Below are positions 22,891 through 33,659 of a stretch of DNA of 64,000 nucleotides, in pieces. The stretch covers positions 48,160 through 112,159 of the forward strand of contig WPDH01000190.1 of NCBI GenBank assembly GCA_019137255.1. Direction: 5' to 3'. The DNA comes from Corinectria fuckeliana. Lineage: Eukaryota > Ascomycota > Sordariomycetes > Hypocreales > Nectriaceae. Both the position numbers and the translations under genes were made by a program. Each line of letters begins with the position of its first letter. Position 1 is the stretch's first letter. Under the pieces are notes generated by a model. That model was not told the origin of the DNA. It saw nothing but the letters and a program-made list of their open reading frames with translations, and did no database searches.

Positions 22891-23202
22891 AAGGGCAACA
22901 TTGTGGTGGGGAAAAGATTGCCCTAACAGCTGTTTGTCAACCTGATGGTGGTACGGCAGGACGCGTTTCCATCTGTGGTGATTCGTCGCGGAGAATCATA
23001 GAGCCTGTTGTTTGTATAACGTGTCTTGGAAGAACGCAAGGAAGCACGATTGGAGTTGAGATGAGATTCATCTTTTTCCACGATTTGGCAATGGACAGCA
23101 CGGAGACATGTTTCGCCTCCCATTAGCCTCATTGTTAATCACATCTAGTTACGACAAATTCCAGCCCTCGCTCGCGCTCTGCGTATCCCGGTTCTCGATT
23201 GT
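22891..23202. other. Intergenic stretch
   Basis: 312 bp after the AT-rich island. A 69-codon - strand frame (22923-23132) shows no domain and is not supported. Confidence 0.3.
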
Positions 23203-23481
23203 TTATGATTGCTTCACGTTTTCGTTCTTGTTATCTGGTTCCACGACGGCCCAGAAAGCTTCAGCCGCAGAATCCACGAGGCCAAACTCCAAGCCCTTCT
23301 CCTCGTCCTAGAGTCCTGCAATCTGTCAGCATACACATGATTAATACCGTGGGCAAAAGTGTAGTTTACTCTGGCGACGTCCGTGAATTACATTCTTCAC
23401 CGCTTGCCAGACGATGGTGGCACCACCCACGCCACGAATCATATCGACAGCGAACTGCACTGCTGGATGAATCACACACAT
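23203..23481 (-). CDS. Small 64-aa protein, two exons, unknown function
   Basis: Exons 23481..23392 (30 codons) and 23307..23203 (34 codons plus stop). The intron has donor GTAATT and acceptor CTCTAG, with a TGCTGAC branch-like site about 20 nt before the acceptor. The first exon encodes MCVIHPAVQFAVDMIRGVGG, and the second an acidic/amphipathic tail (LEFGLVDSAAEAFWAVVE) with good codon bias. Phases close exactly at phase 0. No family is recognised. The hydrophobic, glycine-containing N-terminal half could be a single membrane helix. The ATG at 23481 is the only in-frame start. Confidence is moderate because short two-exon models can arise by chance. Confidence 0.45.
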
Positions 23482-24526
23482 TGTTGCTACTTCTGCTTCC
23501 GTTGTTGCTGTTACTATTAATGTCAATGTTAATGTGAAAAAAGAAACAAACTCTAGAAATCTCCAGCAGTTATTTTATACATCGTGTCCGTAGTAGTGTA
23601 CGGTAGGCATGTGGTGCGGTGCCAAAGGGTGGCGAGGAGCCAAAATCGCGAGCCCCGATCAGCAAGGTGCCAGCAAGGTGCCGGCAAGGTGTCACAGCTA
23701 AACGAGAAGCTAAGAAGAGGATCTCCTAAGTCAATTAATCGCATCAGCTTGCGATCGGTTGCCCTGTAACCGTGGTCATAACCACCATAGTCAGAGGGAG
23801 GACAGTAGAAGATGATGAACAGGTATAGGGCATCTCCGCGGCCTCCGTTGCTTCTGCGGCAGCGGTTCCTCCACGGTGATTAGAGCTGCCTCTGCTATGT
23901 CAGCTCATCCTGAGCGTGTATGTGCGTAGTACAGAGAAAAACAAGAGTTTCTGTGGTTTTTTAGTCAAAGGGAAAGTCAAGAGACGGAGAGAGTTTGTAC
24001 CTTCCGGTGATGCGGGTGATGTGAAGAAAGACCGTTCACGGTGACCAAGTGAGGGACTGAGAATCTTGAATACTCTCCTAGCTTGACCTGGCTGGCAGCT
24101 GGCCGTCAGCTAGAGAGCAACGGTTTCGGTCTATTTACATTTTCAGATCACTTGAAATTCGCTGGTATTGGGTAATAATTTACAAAAGTTGATTGTAGTA
24201 ACAATCTTTAGCCGCGAACAAAGAACCATTCATGTGTAGACTTCCAGAATGACTTTAAATACTACAATAAAATAGAGCTCTACATTAGTCTTCACACTAC
24301 CTAATAGGTCTTGATATCATCGATTTCAAGGAACAATGTGCTACTTGACTCTAAAGAGAAGACACTTGATGTCTTTTCATCTGGAGAACGCATTATGCCT
24401 TGTTCACTGCAAAGGACTAAGTGACCACCTCTTTATGCTGTTGCTGCTTAGTTCCCTTTCTCCTTTGTTCCCTTCCCCCCCCCCTGCACAATCTCATTGG
24501 TGCACACTGTTCTCACCCCACGCGTA
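23482..24526. other. Intergenic region without supportable genes
   Basis: 1.05 kb. It includes three imperfect copies of an 11-bp unit (AGCAAGGTGCC) at about 23,660-23,692 and a C-homopolymer near 24,475-24,485. No coding sequence or RNA gene is recognisable. The part adjacent to 23,481 must hold the promoter of the 64-aa gene. Confidence 0.35.
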
Positions 24527-25639
24527 TCAAGGCTCATAGGCTACCATGCCTTGTGCGAATTGGCCGCCATGGCTAAATGCACCCAGCCCATTCGCATCAA
24601 AGGCCGCCGTCATGTTCTGAAGCTGTCGGGTCCACCTGACGTCGTCCTTCGAAGCGAGGTCATGCCACTCCCAAAACTGCTCCTTCGAGGGCACTATGTT
24701 ACGTTCCCTAGGCTCGCATACCGTGGCGTGAAGCAGGGCCGTTGAAAGCATCGGTGCGCCTCCGATGGGGCTGCGCATATTGTCAAGGGCGGCGGTCAAA
24801 GCCACCAAGTCTTGAACTTTGATGAGGTAAGATATGGCCTCCTTCTCTGGCGGTCTGGGACTCTTAATCTGCTTCTCAAGTGATTTGAAAACCTCCTCCA
24901 TTGGGCTGTACCCAATGCCCTTGTCCCTGCATGCGTCTCCCGCCTTACGGCGCTGCTGTTGGATGGGCGCTGGGTGCTCCTGCTTCTGAACGAGAGTTAC
25001 GAACTCGTTGAGGAAGGGGTCCAGGTCCATGAGATTTCTCCAGGGTCGCTGATCGTTAGTACGCAGAATGACGGCGTACTGAAGGGCTGTGGAGAGCCTC
25101 GCCGCTCCATACTGATAACGCGGGTCCTCCCAGACCGGGTGTGTGACAAGAGGCGCCAGCGTTAGACAGAAAACTCTCGAAAACGCCCTATTTTCCTCGA
25201 TCCGGTGGTTGTCATCCTGTTCTCTCACGAACTCGAGCCCGCTCTTGATACCGACAATTTGCATTGGAGTGCAGCACATAAACTTGAGGCAGACTGCCCA
25301 TAACCTCCTGTGCGAGCCTTCGAGCCAGGCTGGTACCTCCCACTCCTTTCTCATGCCGTCCCAATCTCGGCAGAGCTGCTGCTCATCCTCGCGTGTCCAG
25401 TGTTGGTTGTATGATGGTCGTGGTACGTCGGGGTGTACTCCGTCGGCGGCAAGTGGCTTGCCCAGCTTGCCGTTCCGCTCAGCGGCGTTTTTTACGAGCA
25501 CGCCATATGATTTAGTGAATTCGCCCAAGGCTTTGGCCACACGCGTTGGTATGCGATCCTCGTCGTACTCGTCCTTTTCCTCGGGCTCGACGAGGCTATA
25601 CTTGCGCTTCGATGTGCCCGCGAGTTGTCCGGCTGGCAT
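24527..25639 (-). CDS. Conserved-looking protein of unknown function, 370 aa
   Basis: A single exon of 371 codons. I chose ATG 25639 (MPAGQLAGTSKRKYSLVEPEEKDEYDED); the frame stays open upstream but without a better ATG. The N-terminus is charged and probably disordered (KRKYSLVEPEEKDEYDEDR). A middle part is helical with aromatic anchors (HWTREDEQQLCRDWDG, LWAVCLKFMCCTPMQIVG), and a proline-rich loop (KSPRPPEKE) separates it from a helical end (AISYLIKVQDLVALTAALDNM). No signal peptide or membrane segment, so probably cytosolic or nuclear. No family is recognised; the overall look (intronless, lineage-type protein) is common among fungal orphan genes. Coding bias is good over the full length. 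Confidence 0.7.
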   Translation of the reverse strand: MPAGQLAGTSKRKYSLVEPEEKDEYDEDRIPTRVAKALGEFTKSYGVLVKNAAERNGKLGKPLAADGVHPDVPRPSYNQHWTREDEQQLCRDWDGMRKEWEVPAWLEGSHRRLWAVCLKFMCCTPMQIVGIKSGLEFVREQDDNHRIEENRAFSRVFCLTLAPLVTHPVWEDPRYQYGAARLSTALQYAVILRTNDQRPWRNLMDLDPFLNEFVTLVQKQEHPAPIQQQRRKAGDACRDKGIGYSPMEEVFKSLEKQIKSPRPPEKEAISYLIKVQDLVALTAALDNMRSPIGGAPMLSTALLHATVCEPRERNIVPSKEQFWEWHDLASKDDVRWTRQLQNMTAAFDANGLGAFSHGGQFAQGMVAYEP

Positions 25640-26250
25640 GATGGTGGTTGCGGGAGAATGCGGGAGATGGGTACCGTCGGTAGGATTGAGGGGGATTTGG
25701 ATCCAACGAAGGACGACTGAGTAGGCAATTGCAAATTTGCGGTTGCAAATTGAAAACAGACAGCCGGCAACAAGAATCAATCCGCGTCGGTGAGGTCGAA
25801 TGAAGGTTGCTATGTGTGTGGCTTATCCTATGCATGCGTGTGTATTTATGTTTGCCTGCGAATGCGAGATGGGAGGGTGTGAGGCGTGTTCTGGTGTCTT
25901 CGTACGGCAGCGTTTGTTAGTCCAATGTACAGTCTGGTGACGCTGGCGAACTCTTTGCTTCATTTCCCTCGCTTTTAGGAACAGAGGATACATAAGAGTT
26001 GACTGAACAGTGGCTAGCGAGTCGCTATCGATAAAAATGCAGTTACGGACTATGAAAAGGAGAAGAGTTCGCGACTCGGTAGTGAGGTGTTCATGCAGTC
26101 AGAAGACGCGGGTCCTCGATCCAGGTTCAATGACGAGTCCATCGCTGGGATACGCTACAGGCTCCAGACGTTGCCGTAAATTGTGAGGTCCTTGGAATCT
26201 GTAACTGAACTCGAAATTACGACCGACTGTATTTTGCCCAATTCAAACCA
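25640..26250. promoter_or_regulatory. Intergenic region upstream of the 370-aa gene
   Basis: 611 bp. It holds the promoter and 5' leader of the gene ending at 24527, and the 3' flank of the 183-aa gene. No further feature is seen. Confidence 0.35.
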
Positions 26251-26846
26251 TCAAGCTCCCCTGTTCACAGGACGCAGGCCAATACCAAAGTCTGGCGGGT
26301 CTCGATGGCCCTGAACAAGCTTAACAGCCTCGGGGACAAGGTATTCAAGGTGGACGAGCCGTTGGACGAAATCCATTGTCCACTCCTGGCATCTCCTGTT
26401 TGTGGTCTTGACATGTTAGCGCTCGTCAGAGAACGGCAGCAAGGACATACATCGTTGACGGGTTCCAAGAAGTTCTCACTCTTTCTCGGGGGAGGTACCG
26501 TCGCGGCGACGGCTTCTAGCGTGCAGATTGGCTTGTCGTCTCTCGAAAAGTGTGCGATGGGCGGATCAGCAACATGAGCGTCGTCGATGGATCCAACGAG
26601 GATGAGCTCCTTCAAGTCCTGGTCCCTGTTGGCGTCGAAGTTGCGTTTAAACTCGAGATCAAAGCCGACCATGGGAGCTCCCACAACGTGGATGACTGTG
26701 CCGAGGAAGCGCGGAGCTTCGGGGCCGTCGGTGTAAAGGTTGATGTCTTCAAGGCGGGCATTTGCGTTGGGAACAAGGATGCCAAAGTGGGCGCGCATTC
26801 TGGGAGAAGGCCGGGACTTGGCCAGGTACAGATTGCGGCACGGCAT
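26251..26846 (-). CDS. Fungal protein of unknown function, 183 aa
   Basis: Exons 26846..26451 (132 codons) and 26406..26251 (52 codons with stop). The 44-nt intron has GTATGT, a GCTAAC branch site and a CAAG acceptor, all in phase 0. The protein opens MPCRNLYLAKSRPSPRMRAHFGILVPN and has a beta-rich middle (FLGTVIHVVGAPMVGFDLEFKRNF). It ends with the hallmark NRRCQEWTMDFVQRLV and HRDPPDFGIGL. The order of an N-terminal 'look-alike' domain, a RCQEW motif and a short helical tail recalls a widespread family of small uncharacterised Pezizomycotina proteins. No catalytic function is known to me. The splice choice is supported because only this acceptor restores the RCQEW segment in frame. Confidence 0.68.
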
Positions 26847-27768
26847 TTTCAGGTTGATGCGAAACTTGGGGACATGACTGTGTAGTTGCGGGAATTTGAG
26901 ATGTGCGTAGACTGCTGCCTAACTTGAATCGCTGCCTAACCATCCTCTTGTAGATGCTTGTCATATTGCAACGCAACTGGTACACTCTTTCAATGATTGA
27001 CGTGTTCAAACAATCTTCGTACTAAGATTCCTCACGAAACTGCGTGGGAGAGGACACTACCCGAGCCGTTGTGCCAGAACACTGACAAGACTGACAATGC
27101 GTCAACTGCCCGTAGAAACCTTTGCGTCGGCCGAAGTTGAGAGCGCTCTTTCAAAAGAGGGAAGAAGGGTAGCGCATGCGCAAAATCATCTACTGAAAGC
27201 CGTTCAAACTAGGCAACTTCAAACAAGACACAATCCTCGAATAACCAGGTTCTCTACGAACAAGAGAGCCGCCTGCATTTGTAAAGAATCATAAAGTTAA
27301 TGTTACTATCGTTCCTACCAAGTTAACGATGATACATATCGGACTGAGTTCTGAGATTACGCTACCAAGTCGCAATGCACTGCCCAAAAATCATTGCAGT
27401 TTTGGTATCTTCGACAATCGCGGAATCACCGGCAATGGTTCCTAAGCTGTTGCCTGGAAGGGCCCTCAATCAATCGGTCTGTATACAAAAGTACCTCCAC
27501 CTATTCAACACCCTTATCTTATGTATCCGGGATACAAGCGCTTTGCGGTGAGTTAATCGCACGATAAAGAACTTTTGTGTCAACTAGTTGCACCCTGTCG
27601 AGGTCCAGGCAGCGACATCTCCTAATGCGCCGCCTAAGCTAGACGAATACAGAAGGTCGCAAACATGACACCTGTCTCGATGATGTCGCAACCTTGACTA
27701 TAACTTCAAGTCCATCGGCATAGTTCCCTCGCTCTCAACGATAGCTCAATCGCTCGTCAACTTACAGC
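26847..27768. other. Intergenic divergent region
   Basis: 922 bp between divergently transcribed genes (183-aa gene on -, acetyltransferase on +). It should contain both promoters. Short open frames on either strand show no domain. Confidence 0.35.
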
Positions 27769-28480
27769 ATGGCCTACAAGATCTCCCCCTGCACCGTCGA
27801 TGACTGCCCCGGCCTCGCAAAGAGCAACATGTTGGCTTTCTGGGGCGAAACTTGGTGGAACTTGCAATGGGTCAACAGAACCCCGGAGTCTATAATTGAA
27901 GCCGCCGCAGCACGGATGCCAAAGGCAATGTTGACGGAGCGCGACATCCGAAGGCATCAGCGGGTGGTTGACTTGGCCTCGGGGGAGTCTGTTGGATATG
28001 CCAGATGGTTTCTGCCGGAATCGCGGAAAGGAGAGTGGCTCGAGGCGCAGACGCCAGACGTCAGTGACGAGCAGAAGAAGCGATTCGACGCGGACCACGC
28101 TGCGGCGGACTTTAACCATCGCCAAGACATGGACGACCTCGACACGCACATCTACGCATGGAGAGCAAAGTACAAGCACGGCGACTGCATCGGTAAGGCT
28201 CCAGCGCAGTGGACTGGCGGCGCTAACCGAAGCAGAACTCGACTATCTTGGCGTTCGTCCGGACCACCACCGACGAGGCGTTGCCAGCATGCTTGTCAAG
28301 TCGGGTGTTGAAACTGCGAAAGGCCTCGGTTTGGACATTTACCTGGTGGCCATGGGACGGGGTGCACTTGGGCTGTACCAGAAAGCCGGGTTTGAGCTTC
28401 TCGCCCAGCATCAGGCGAACCTCGGCCCCTACGGCGCCGACGAGATTTACGAGACGTTTTACCTGGTCAAGCGGGCGTGA
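27769..28480 (+). CDS. GNAT-family N-acetyltransferase
   Basis: Exons 27769..28192 and 28236..28480 give 222 aa. The 43-nt intron has donor GTAAGG, a GCTAAC branch site and CAG acceptor. The N-terminus MAYKISPCTVDDCPGLAKSNMLAF is the usual first strand and helix. VVDLASGESVGYARWFLP is the beta-4 region, and DYLGVRPDHHRRGVASMLV (residues 144-162) is motif A with the R-x-x-G-V-A acetyl-CoA pyrophosphate loop. LGLYQKAGFELL is the motif B helix. The length and the insertion between the beta strands fit fungal GNATs annotated as acyl-CoA N-acyltransferases with unknown amine substrates. Probably cytosolic. It converges with the methyltransferase at 28805. Confidence 0.85.
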
Positions 28481-28804
28481 AGAATTACAGTCGGGTTAAT
28501 CAGGTGCAGCGGCACAATGACTTGCGCATAATATCCCACTTGATGGTCTGGACCCCAACCGTGGGATTTCCACGACGCCATTGAATCGGCGTGAATCGTC
28601 CAACGGAAGAGTGAAATCCACCTTCGGCTCAGCCCGCCAGGGAAGCCGGGTGCAGGGCGAGTCTTGAATCCGATTGACAAGCTATCGATGGATGGAGCGG
28701 GACGTAGTTGTATTAACTTTGGTACATCTTGATCGCCTGACAGCATGGGTGAAGTCGGAGCGCGACAATGCATGGCCGGTCCATTATCCGATCCTGTAAG
28801 CCGT
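28481..28804. other. Convergent 3' intergenic region
   Basis: 324 bp between converging stops. No coding or RNA feature is seen. Confidence 0.35.
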
Positions 28805-30092
28805 CTAGACTTGGCCTTCAGGCTTCCTGCCGTGGATCGAGTAGCTGAGGCATTAGCTAAGAACAAACAACCGAGGAACAACTCACATCGGCCAGTATGC
28901 ATGAATCTTTGCGTCGTTCATGTCTTTCCTAACCCCAGCTAGGAACAGGGTAACCTCCTCGCGAGTCCAGCCGTGGGCTCTGGTGAAGGCCGCCATGGTC
29001 AGCGACTCGAGAGCAATCGACATGTTCTCGTTGTTCCATAGGCCAATCTCCTTGTGCTTCTTGTCTCTTGGCCAGGCGTTGGTCGGCCACTTGAACCGCG
29101 ACTCGACGACATCGACAAAGCCAGCCTCGGCCACGATTCCTTTGAACCCGTCGATGGCTTGGTACGCGCGGCCGTGCTTGATGGATGCGTCGTCCAGAAG
29201 CTTGAGCCATTTCACCAGCTCGTGGCCCTCGTTGAGCGTCTCGTCGTCGGACATGGCAAAGACGCCGACTTCCTGCAGCTCGACGTAGCCGCCAGGGGTG
29301 AGGTTGCTGTCCAGTTAGCGGCGCACGACGCTAGGCCAATGTACTGACTCGTAGATTTTGCGCAGGTACTCTGGCCAGTCTTGGATGCTAAAGTTCATCA
29401 TCCTGCTGTGGATGTAGTCGAAGGGCTGCGAGTACGTCCAATGCTCGTCGATGTCGTCAATGTTAAACTCGACATTTGGCGGAACACTGTCTGTCAGCTT
29501 GGCTACTACTCGTGGATATACGTACAATACCGGCTGGATGGGTGACAGGTCAACGCCGATGACCTAGCACGTTAGAATCACTCCACAGTCAGGAGTATTG
29601 GACTACCTTGGCCTCGGGGTGCTCGTCTCCGTAGTCCATTGCCCAGATCCCTGTACCGGTGCCGACGTCGAGAACGCGCTTGGCCTTCCACTCGGGGTTG
29701 TTCGGCGGCGCCAGACCCAGTTTGTCGTCGAACGTGAGGAGAAAGAGATGGTGTTGGAGGTCTGCCGGTCAGCACAAGCAACGACGGCAGCAACGTACAC
29801 ACCTAGTCTTTCATTCTCCTGGGCGTCGTTGGGAAGATTGTACTCTGCATTGTCAGGGAAATCGAGGACCACGGGCACAGCGCTCACTTCCGTCCTTGTA
29901 TCGATGATACGTCCGTCCGTTTTCGCGGCGGTAGTCGAGAATCGAGCTCGATATGCTTTGGGTTGAGGATCCAGTATCGTCGCCGAGGGAAGAGTCGCCG
30001 TCCGCCTAAGCAGGTCAGCATGATTCGCGATGGCCGCGGTCGGTGAGATGAACCTCGTCCGGCACCACAGGAAAGTCTTGCGTAGCCATCAT
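28805..30092 (-). CDS. SAM-dependent methyltransferase, LaeA/UMTA-like
   Basis: Eight exons: 30092..30054, 30005..29888, 29844..29803, 29761..29607, 29563..29526, 29486..29349, 29306..28887 and 28844..28805. All phases close, giving 329 aa. Start: two adjacent ATGs (30092, 30089). An N-terminal segment SSSILDYRRENGRTYHRYKDG is typical of the family. Motif I is RVLDVGTGTGIWAMDY (residues 95-108), followed by VIGVDLSPIQP (motif II acidic residue), PPNVEFNIDDIDEHW, FDYIHSRMMNFSI and DNLTPGGYVELQE. The end, HAYWPIYSIHGRKPEGQV, is restored only by splicing a 42-nt last intron. Relatives include the secondary-metabolism regulator LaeA and many unassigned paralogues; this copy lacks anything that marks it as true LaeA. 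Likely cytosolic or nuclear. Introns of 38-48 nt are near the lower limit for fungi. Confidence 0.86.
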
Positions 30093-30626
30093 GAACTTGT
30101 CGATTGCGCTGAGTTCATGAGACAACTTACCCCTCAACTCGCGGGGCTGCGACTTAAAACCAACAGCCACCGCTTTGCCAGGGTTGGCCCGCAAACATCC
30201 AAGCCAGTTGGTACTGCACCAACAGCTCTCCCGTGTTTGTCTCCGATTCGTCGGATCAGGGTTACTCCCTGGCGACTCGCATGCAGTATACGATGCGTGC
30301 AGAACGTCTCGGAATAGGCTGCTGCATGATACGGGCATTCCCGGTGCGATTTGCTGAACCGAGTAGCACAAGTCTATTCTGTGCTGCAGGACATTTGCAC
30401 CAGACCGGTTATTCGTCACAGGGAAGATATGACAAACTTGAGACTGTTTAGTAAGCTTCTAAGAGAAGGATATCCCTGCAGAACTCCGTCAAGATTGTGT
30501 CACATCTAATCTCATGACGAACTGCTAACAAACTACCGGAAACTGCTCAACTAGCTGAGACGAGTGAGATAGGTCGACTTGCCACTGGTGTGTCATGTTG
30601 GACTGACTGTTGTATCTCCAGCCATG
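30093..30626. promoter_or_regulatory. Promoter region of the methyltransferase gene
   Basis: 534 bp between the methyltransferase start and the end of the aldolase gene, both on the - strand. No distinct element is visible. Confidence 0.35.
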
Positions 30627-31406
30627 CTATAGGACTGTTTTCCCCGTATCTATCGGAGTAAACTGCACCGTCGTGGGCTCGTCGGTAATCCCCCTCTCCA
30701 CAGCCTCCTTCAGTATCGCCGTCGTAGCCGTCGCTCCAATGCGAGCAACACCAATCGAGATGACGTGCAGCAACCCGTCGAGCGTCCGAATGCCGCCTGC
30801 TGCCTTGATTTGAACCTCCGGCTTGGAGTGCTCCCGCATCAGCTCGAGGTGGTGGATCGTGGCGCCCTTGTACGAGTACTGGCCGCCGGGCTGCTTGACG
30901 AAGCCGTACCCGGTCGAAGTCTTGACGAAGGCGACGCCAACCTCGGAGCAAATCTCGCAGAGCTTGATGATGTGCTCGTCCTCGAGGTAGTCGTTTTCAA
31001 AGATGACTTTGAGAACCGCGCCCTCCCCGACGACAGCGTCGTTGACCTGGCGGATCTCGTCGGCGACGTACTCCCACGCCCCGCCGAGCGCCTTGCCGAC
31101 GTTGATGACCATGTCGATCTCCTGGCCGCCGGCCCTTGCAGCGGCCGTCGCCTCGAAGACTTTTACTTCGGTCGTGGAGTTGCCCGCGGGGAAGCCGATA
31201 ACTGAGCAGACCAAGACGCCAGAGCCTTCAAGTTCTCGCTTGGCGAGGGGGACCGAGTAGGGCTTGACACATGCCGTTGCGACCTTGTGCTCTCGTGAGA
31301 TTCTGAGGCCTTGGAGGATCTCGGCGTCGGTCATGGTAGGATGCAGCAGCGAGTGGTCAATCGACTTGGCCAGCTGCTGGAGGGTGACGGTGACGGTGGA
31401 GGCCAT
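30627..31406 (-). CDS. deoC: Deoxyribose-phosphate aldolase
   Basis: A single exon of 259 aa from ATG 31406. The DeoC/LacD-type TIM barrel is easily recognised: IDHSLLHPTMTDAEI at the start, VCSVIGFPAGNSTTEVKVFEA, EIDMVINVGKALGG with D98, VAFVKTSTGYG with the Schiff-base lysine K162, and IKAAGGIRTLDGLL with the second catalytic lysine K201. It cleaves 2-deoxyribose 5-phosphate to glyceraldehyde 3-phosphate and acetaldehyde in cytosolic deoxynucleoside salvage. Length is normal for the family (220-260 aa) and all catalytic residues are present. No other nucleoside-catabolism gene is adjacent, so it stands alone here. Confidence 0.95.
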   Translation of the reverse strand: MASTVTVTLQQLAKSIDHSLLHPTMTDAEILQGLRISREHKVATACVKPYSVPLAKRELEGSGVLVCSVIGFPAGNSTTEVKVFEATAAARAGGQEIDMVINVGKALGGAWEYVADEIRQVNDAVVGEGAVLKVIFENDYLEDEHIIKLCEICSEVGVAFVKTSTGYGFVKQPGGQYSYKGATIHHLELMREHSKPEVQIKAAGGIRTLDGLLHVISIGVARIGATATTAILKEAVERGITDEPTTVQFTPIDTGKTVL

Positions 31407-32233
31407 GGTGTTTGCGGTGCGGAAGCTGAATTGTAGATGAGCTGGAGACGTCCTGTTATAAGTTTGAGCTGTATCAGCCTGGTCGCGTCGTACGCCTCCG
31501 CCATCCGGTGGCCATTATTGCCGAATTCGGAAAGTCCGCCCACCTCACAACAATCGCCATCGGAACTGCACCTAGGCATTTCCGGCGGAGATGGGGGTTC
31601 CCAAGGAGGGAATCTTGTCCGCCGGTGACGAGCTCCTGACTAAGGACAGGCAATGATTCTCGTGGTCGCTCAGGAACTGCAAGAGGTGGCTACCGTCACG
31701 GGTTGAGAAAACACAGCGTTGAAAACCAAGGACGTTGACGTCACACTACCGGCAGTCACCTGGGTTCTTCCGGTGACGTCTAAGAACACGTTGATTTTGG
31801 AGCCTGGTTATTTGTTTCATGCATCAAAATATCCTTGATCCAAGCCGGTTTGATATGGCGGTACACCAGCGTCCAGACCAAGATGTAAGAGTACCAGTGT
31901 GAGTGAGACGCCGGCCACGATGCTTCAAGCCAACCTCTTGAATCTGCAAGCCACACGCAAGACCTCTCAGTACGATCTTGGAAAGCGGTCATTCATGTTG
32001 ACATTAGTCAGTCCAGGTGACCATCCCCGCACGCCTGGATTCACAACGCCAACGAGGCAGATCGGATCTAGCCTTGATCGAAAATCCGGGGACAGTAGGG
32101 TTTACAGGGCTGACTTGACTCCAGTGATCCCTGTCGCCTCCACCGTTGCCGAGTATCGATCGCAAGCGTTTCGACCACGAAGAGTGCCGTGTTCACTGGA
32201 AGCAGCGTGCAAGAATATGGCAGTCTGCAACTA
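31407..32233. other. Intergenic region
   Basis: 827 bp. It contains the aldolase promoter (next to 31,406) and the 3' flank of the CFEM receptor gene. A 177-codon + strand frame (31,899-32,432) overlaps the receptor's last exon in antisense and shows no domain, so I do not count it. Confidence 0.35.
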
Positions 32234-33659
32234 TCATCTTGCCATGTTTGAACCGCCGGACTTGGAGCTCCGCCGGTCTAGGTCCTTCATGTGCACCAGC
32301 TGCGTCTCGTCGTCGCCATACTCGACAGCGTACGTGCGCGAGCGAGTAATCCCCCCGTCGGCCCGGTGCTCGTCCGCCTGCGTCCCGTTGGTGCCCAGAG
32401 GCCTGCTCTTGCTCTTCGTCTGCCCGTCGTAGTTGGCGTAGTATCGCTGGGACGTGCCTAGAACCCTGGGGAACAGGCGCACCAGCAGGAGGCGGATGGT
32501 GGGCATGCACGCGCAGATGATGCCGACGCTGATTTCAATGGTGGACCACTTGGAAACGTCAAAGTTGTCCCAGGTGGCGTTGGAGCTTTCTCTGAATTTG
32601 ACGACAGCCTGGAGGCGGAGGATGCTGACGACGGTGACGCTGGCAAGTCAGCGTCGAGAATCAAGACACGGGAGGCAACGTACAAGGTGCCGACGCAAAA
32701 CATCAATCCTACGCCAATCTTCTTCTTCCAGTCAAGTCTCAGACCCTTCAGCTGGGCCAGTGGAACGGCCAGCATCCAGACGTCGACCGCGATGCTAATG
32801 CCGGCGTTGGAACACGTAATGGCGTTGATGCTCGCGCACTTGCCCTCGTGCTCGCCGTCCCACCTCGTCCAGAAATAGCTGATGGGCTGGCACTGGAAGA
32901 CGGCGACGAGGACAAAGACGACACCAAACACCGAGTTGAAGACGACGGTCCCCCAGAGGAGGCTGCGGACGACCGGGGTCGGGAAGATGCGCAGGTAGAA
33001 GAACAGCAGCGCCAGCTTGAGCAGCGGGATCTGCGCAAAGTACAGCACGGCCATGATGTTAAAGTACATGCCGAAGCGGGTGATTTGGTCAAACGGCACG
33101 GTCCAGATGTCGCGGCCGAGGCCGTTGGCGGCGGCGCCGTAGACGTTGATGATCAGGCTCGGGGTGCTGACGAGGAAGGCGGCGAGGATGAACCAGTCGT
33201 CGAGCCCGAGGCCGAGCTTCCAGTACATCTTGGAGGCGAGCCGCTGGATCACGCACAGGGCGGAGAGGACTGCGAGGGCGTTGGTAATGGCGATGTATTC
33301 CCCGGAACGGTCGCGAACGGGGGCGTCGCAGCTAGTCATGGTTATATTCTTGGTGGCTGACTGGTCAGCGGGGGCTTTGTATCTGGTGCCAAACATACTG
33401 AGCGATTCCTTGACGGTGCAGCTTTTCGTGACGCAGGCAGTCACTTGTGCTTGCAGGTCGTCGTTGGTACACACACACGTGGTGTTTGTCGACGTGCATG
33501 GCGAATTGGCGAGGGCGGTAGCGAGGCAGTCGACCTGAAGAGTCAGTGAGGTTCCTGAGGCGGTGGAAGACGTACAGCGCAGTCTGGCAGCGAGAGAGAG
33601 GACGCCGTCGTGGACGTTAGCATATAGCCCAGTAGAAGGGCCTTCGGTAGGGTCGGCAT
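32234..33659 (-). CDS. CFEM-domain seven-transmembrane receptor, Pth11-like
   Basis: Exons 33659..33576, 33534..33399, 33356..32684 and 32639..32234 give 432 aa. Residues 1-21 are a signal peptide (PTLPKALLLGYMLTSTTASS). A CFEM domain follows at about residues 24-85: LPDCAVDCLATALANSPC, TTCVCTNDDLQAQVTAC, KSCTVKESL and the later SCDAPV supply the eight cysteines. The body has seven hydrophobic helices with family signatures (GLDDWFILAAF, FGMYFNIMAVLYF, LALLFFYLRIF, FQCQPISYFW, MFCVGTFVTVVSILRL) and ends in a polar cytosolic tail. This is the plasma-membrane rhodopsin-like/Pth11-type class used for surface or host sensing in plant-associated fungi. The GTACGT donor at 32683 restores the FVTVVSILRL helix in frame. 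Ligand unknown. Confidence 0.88.
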
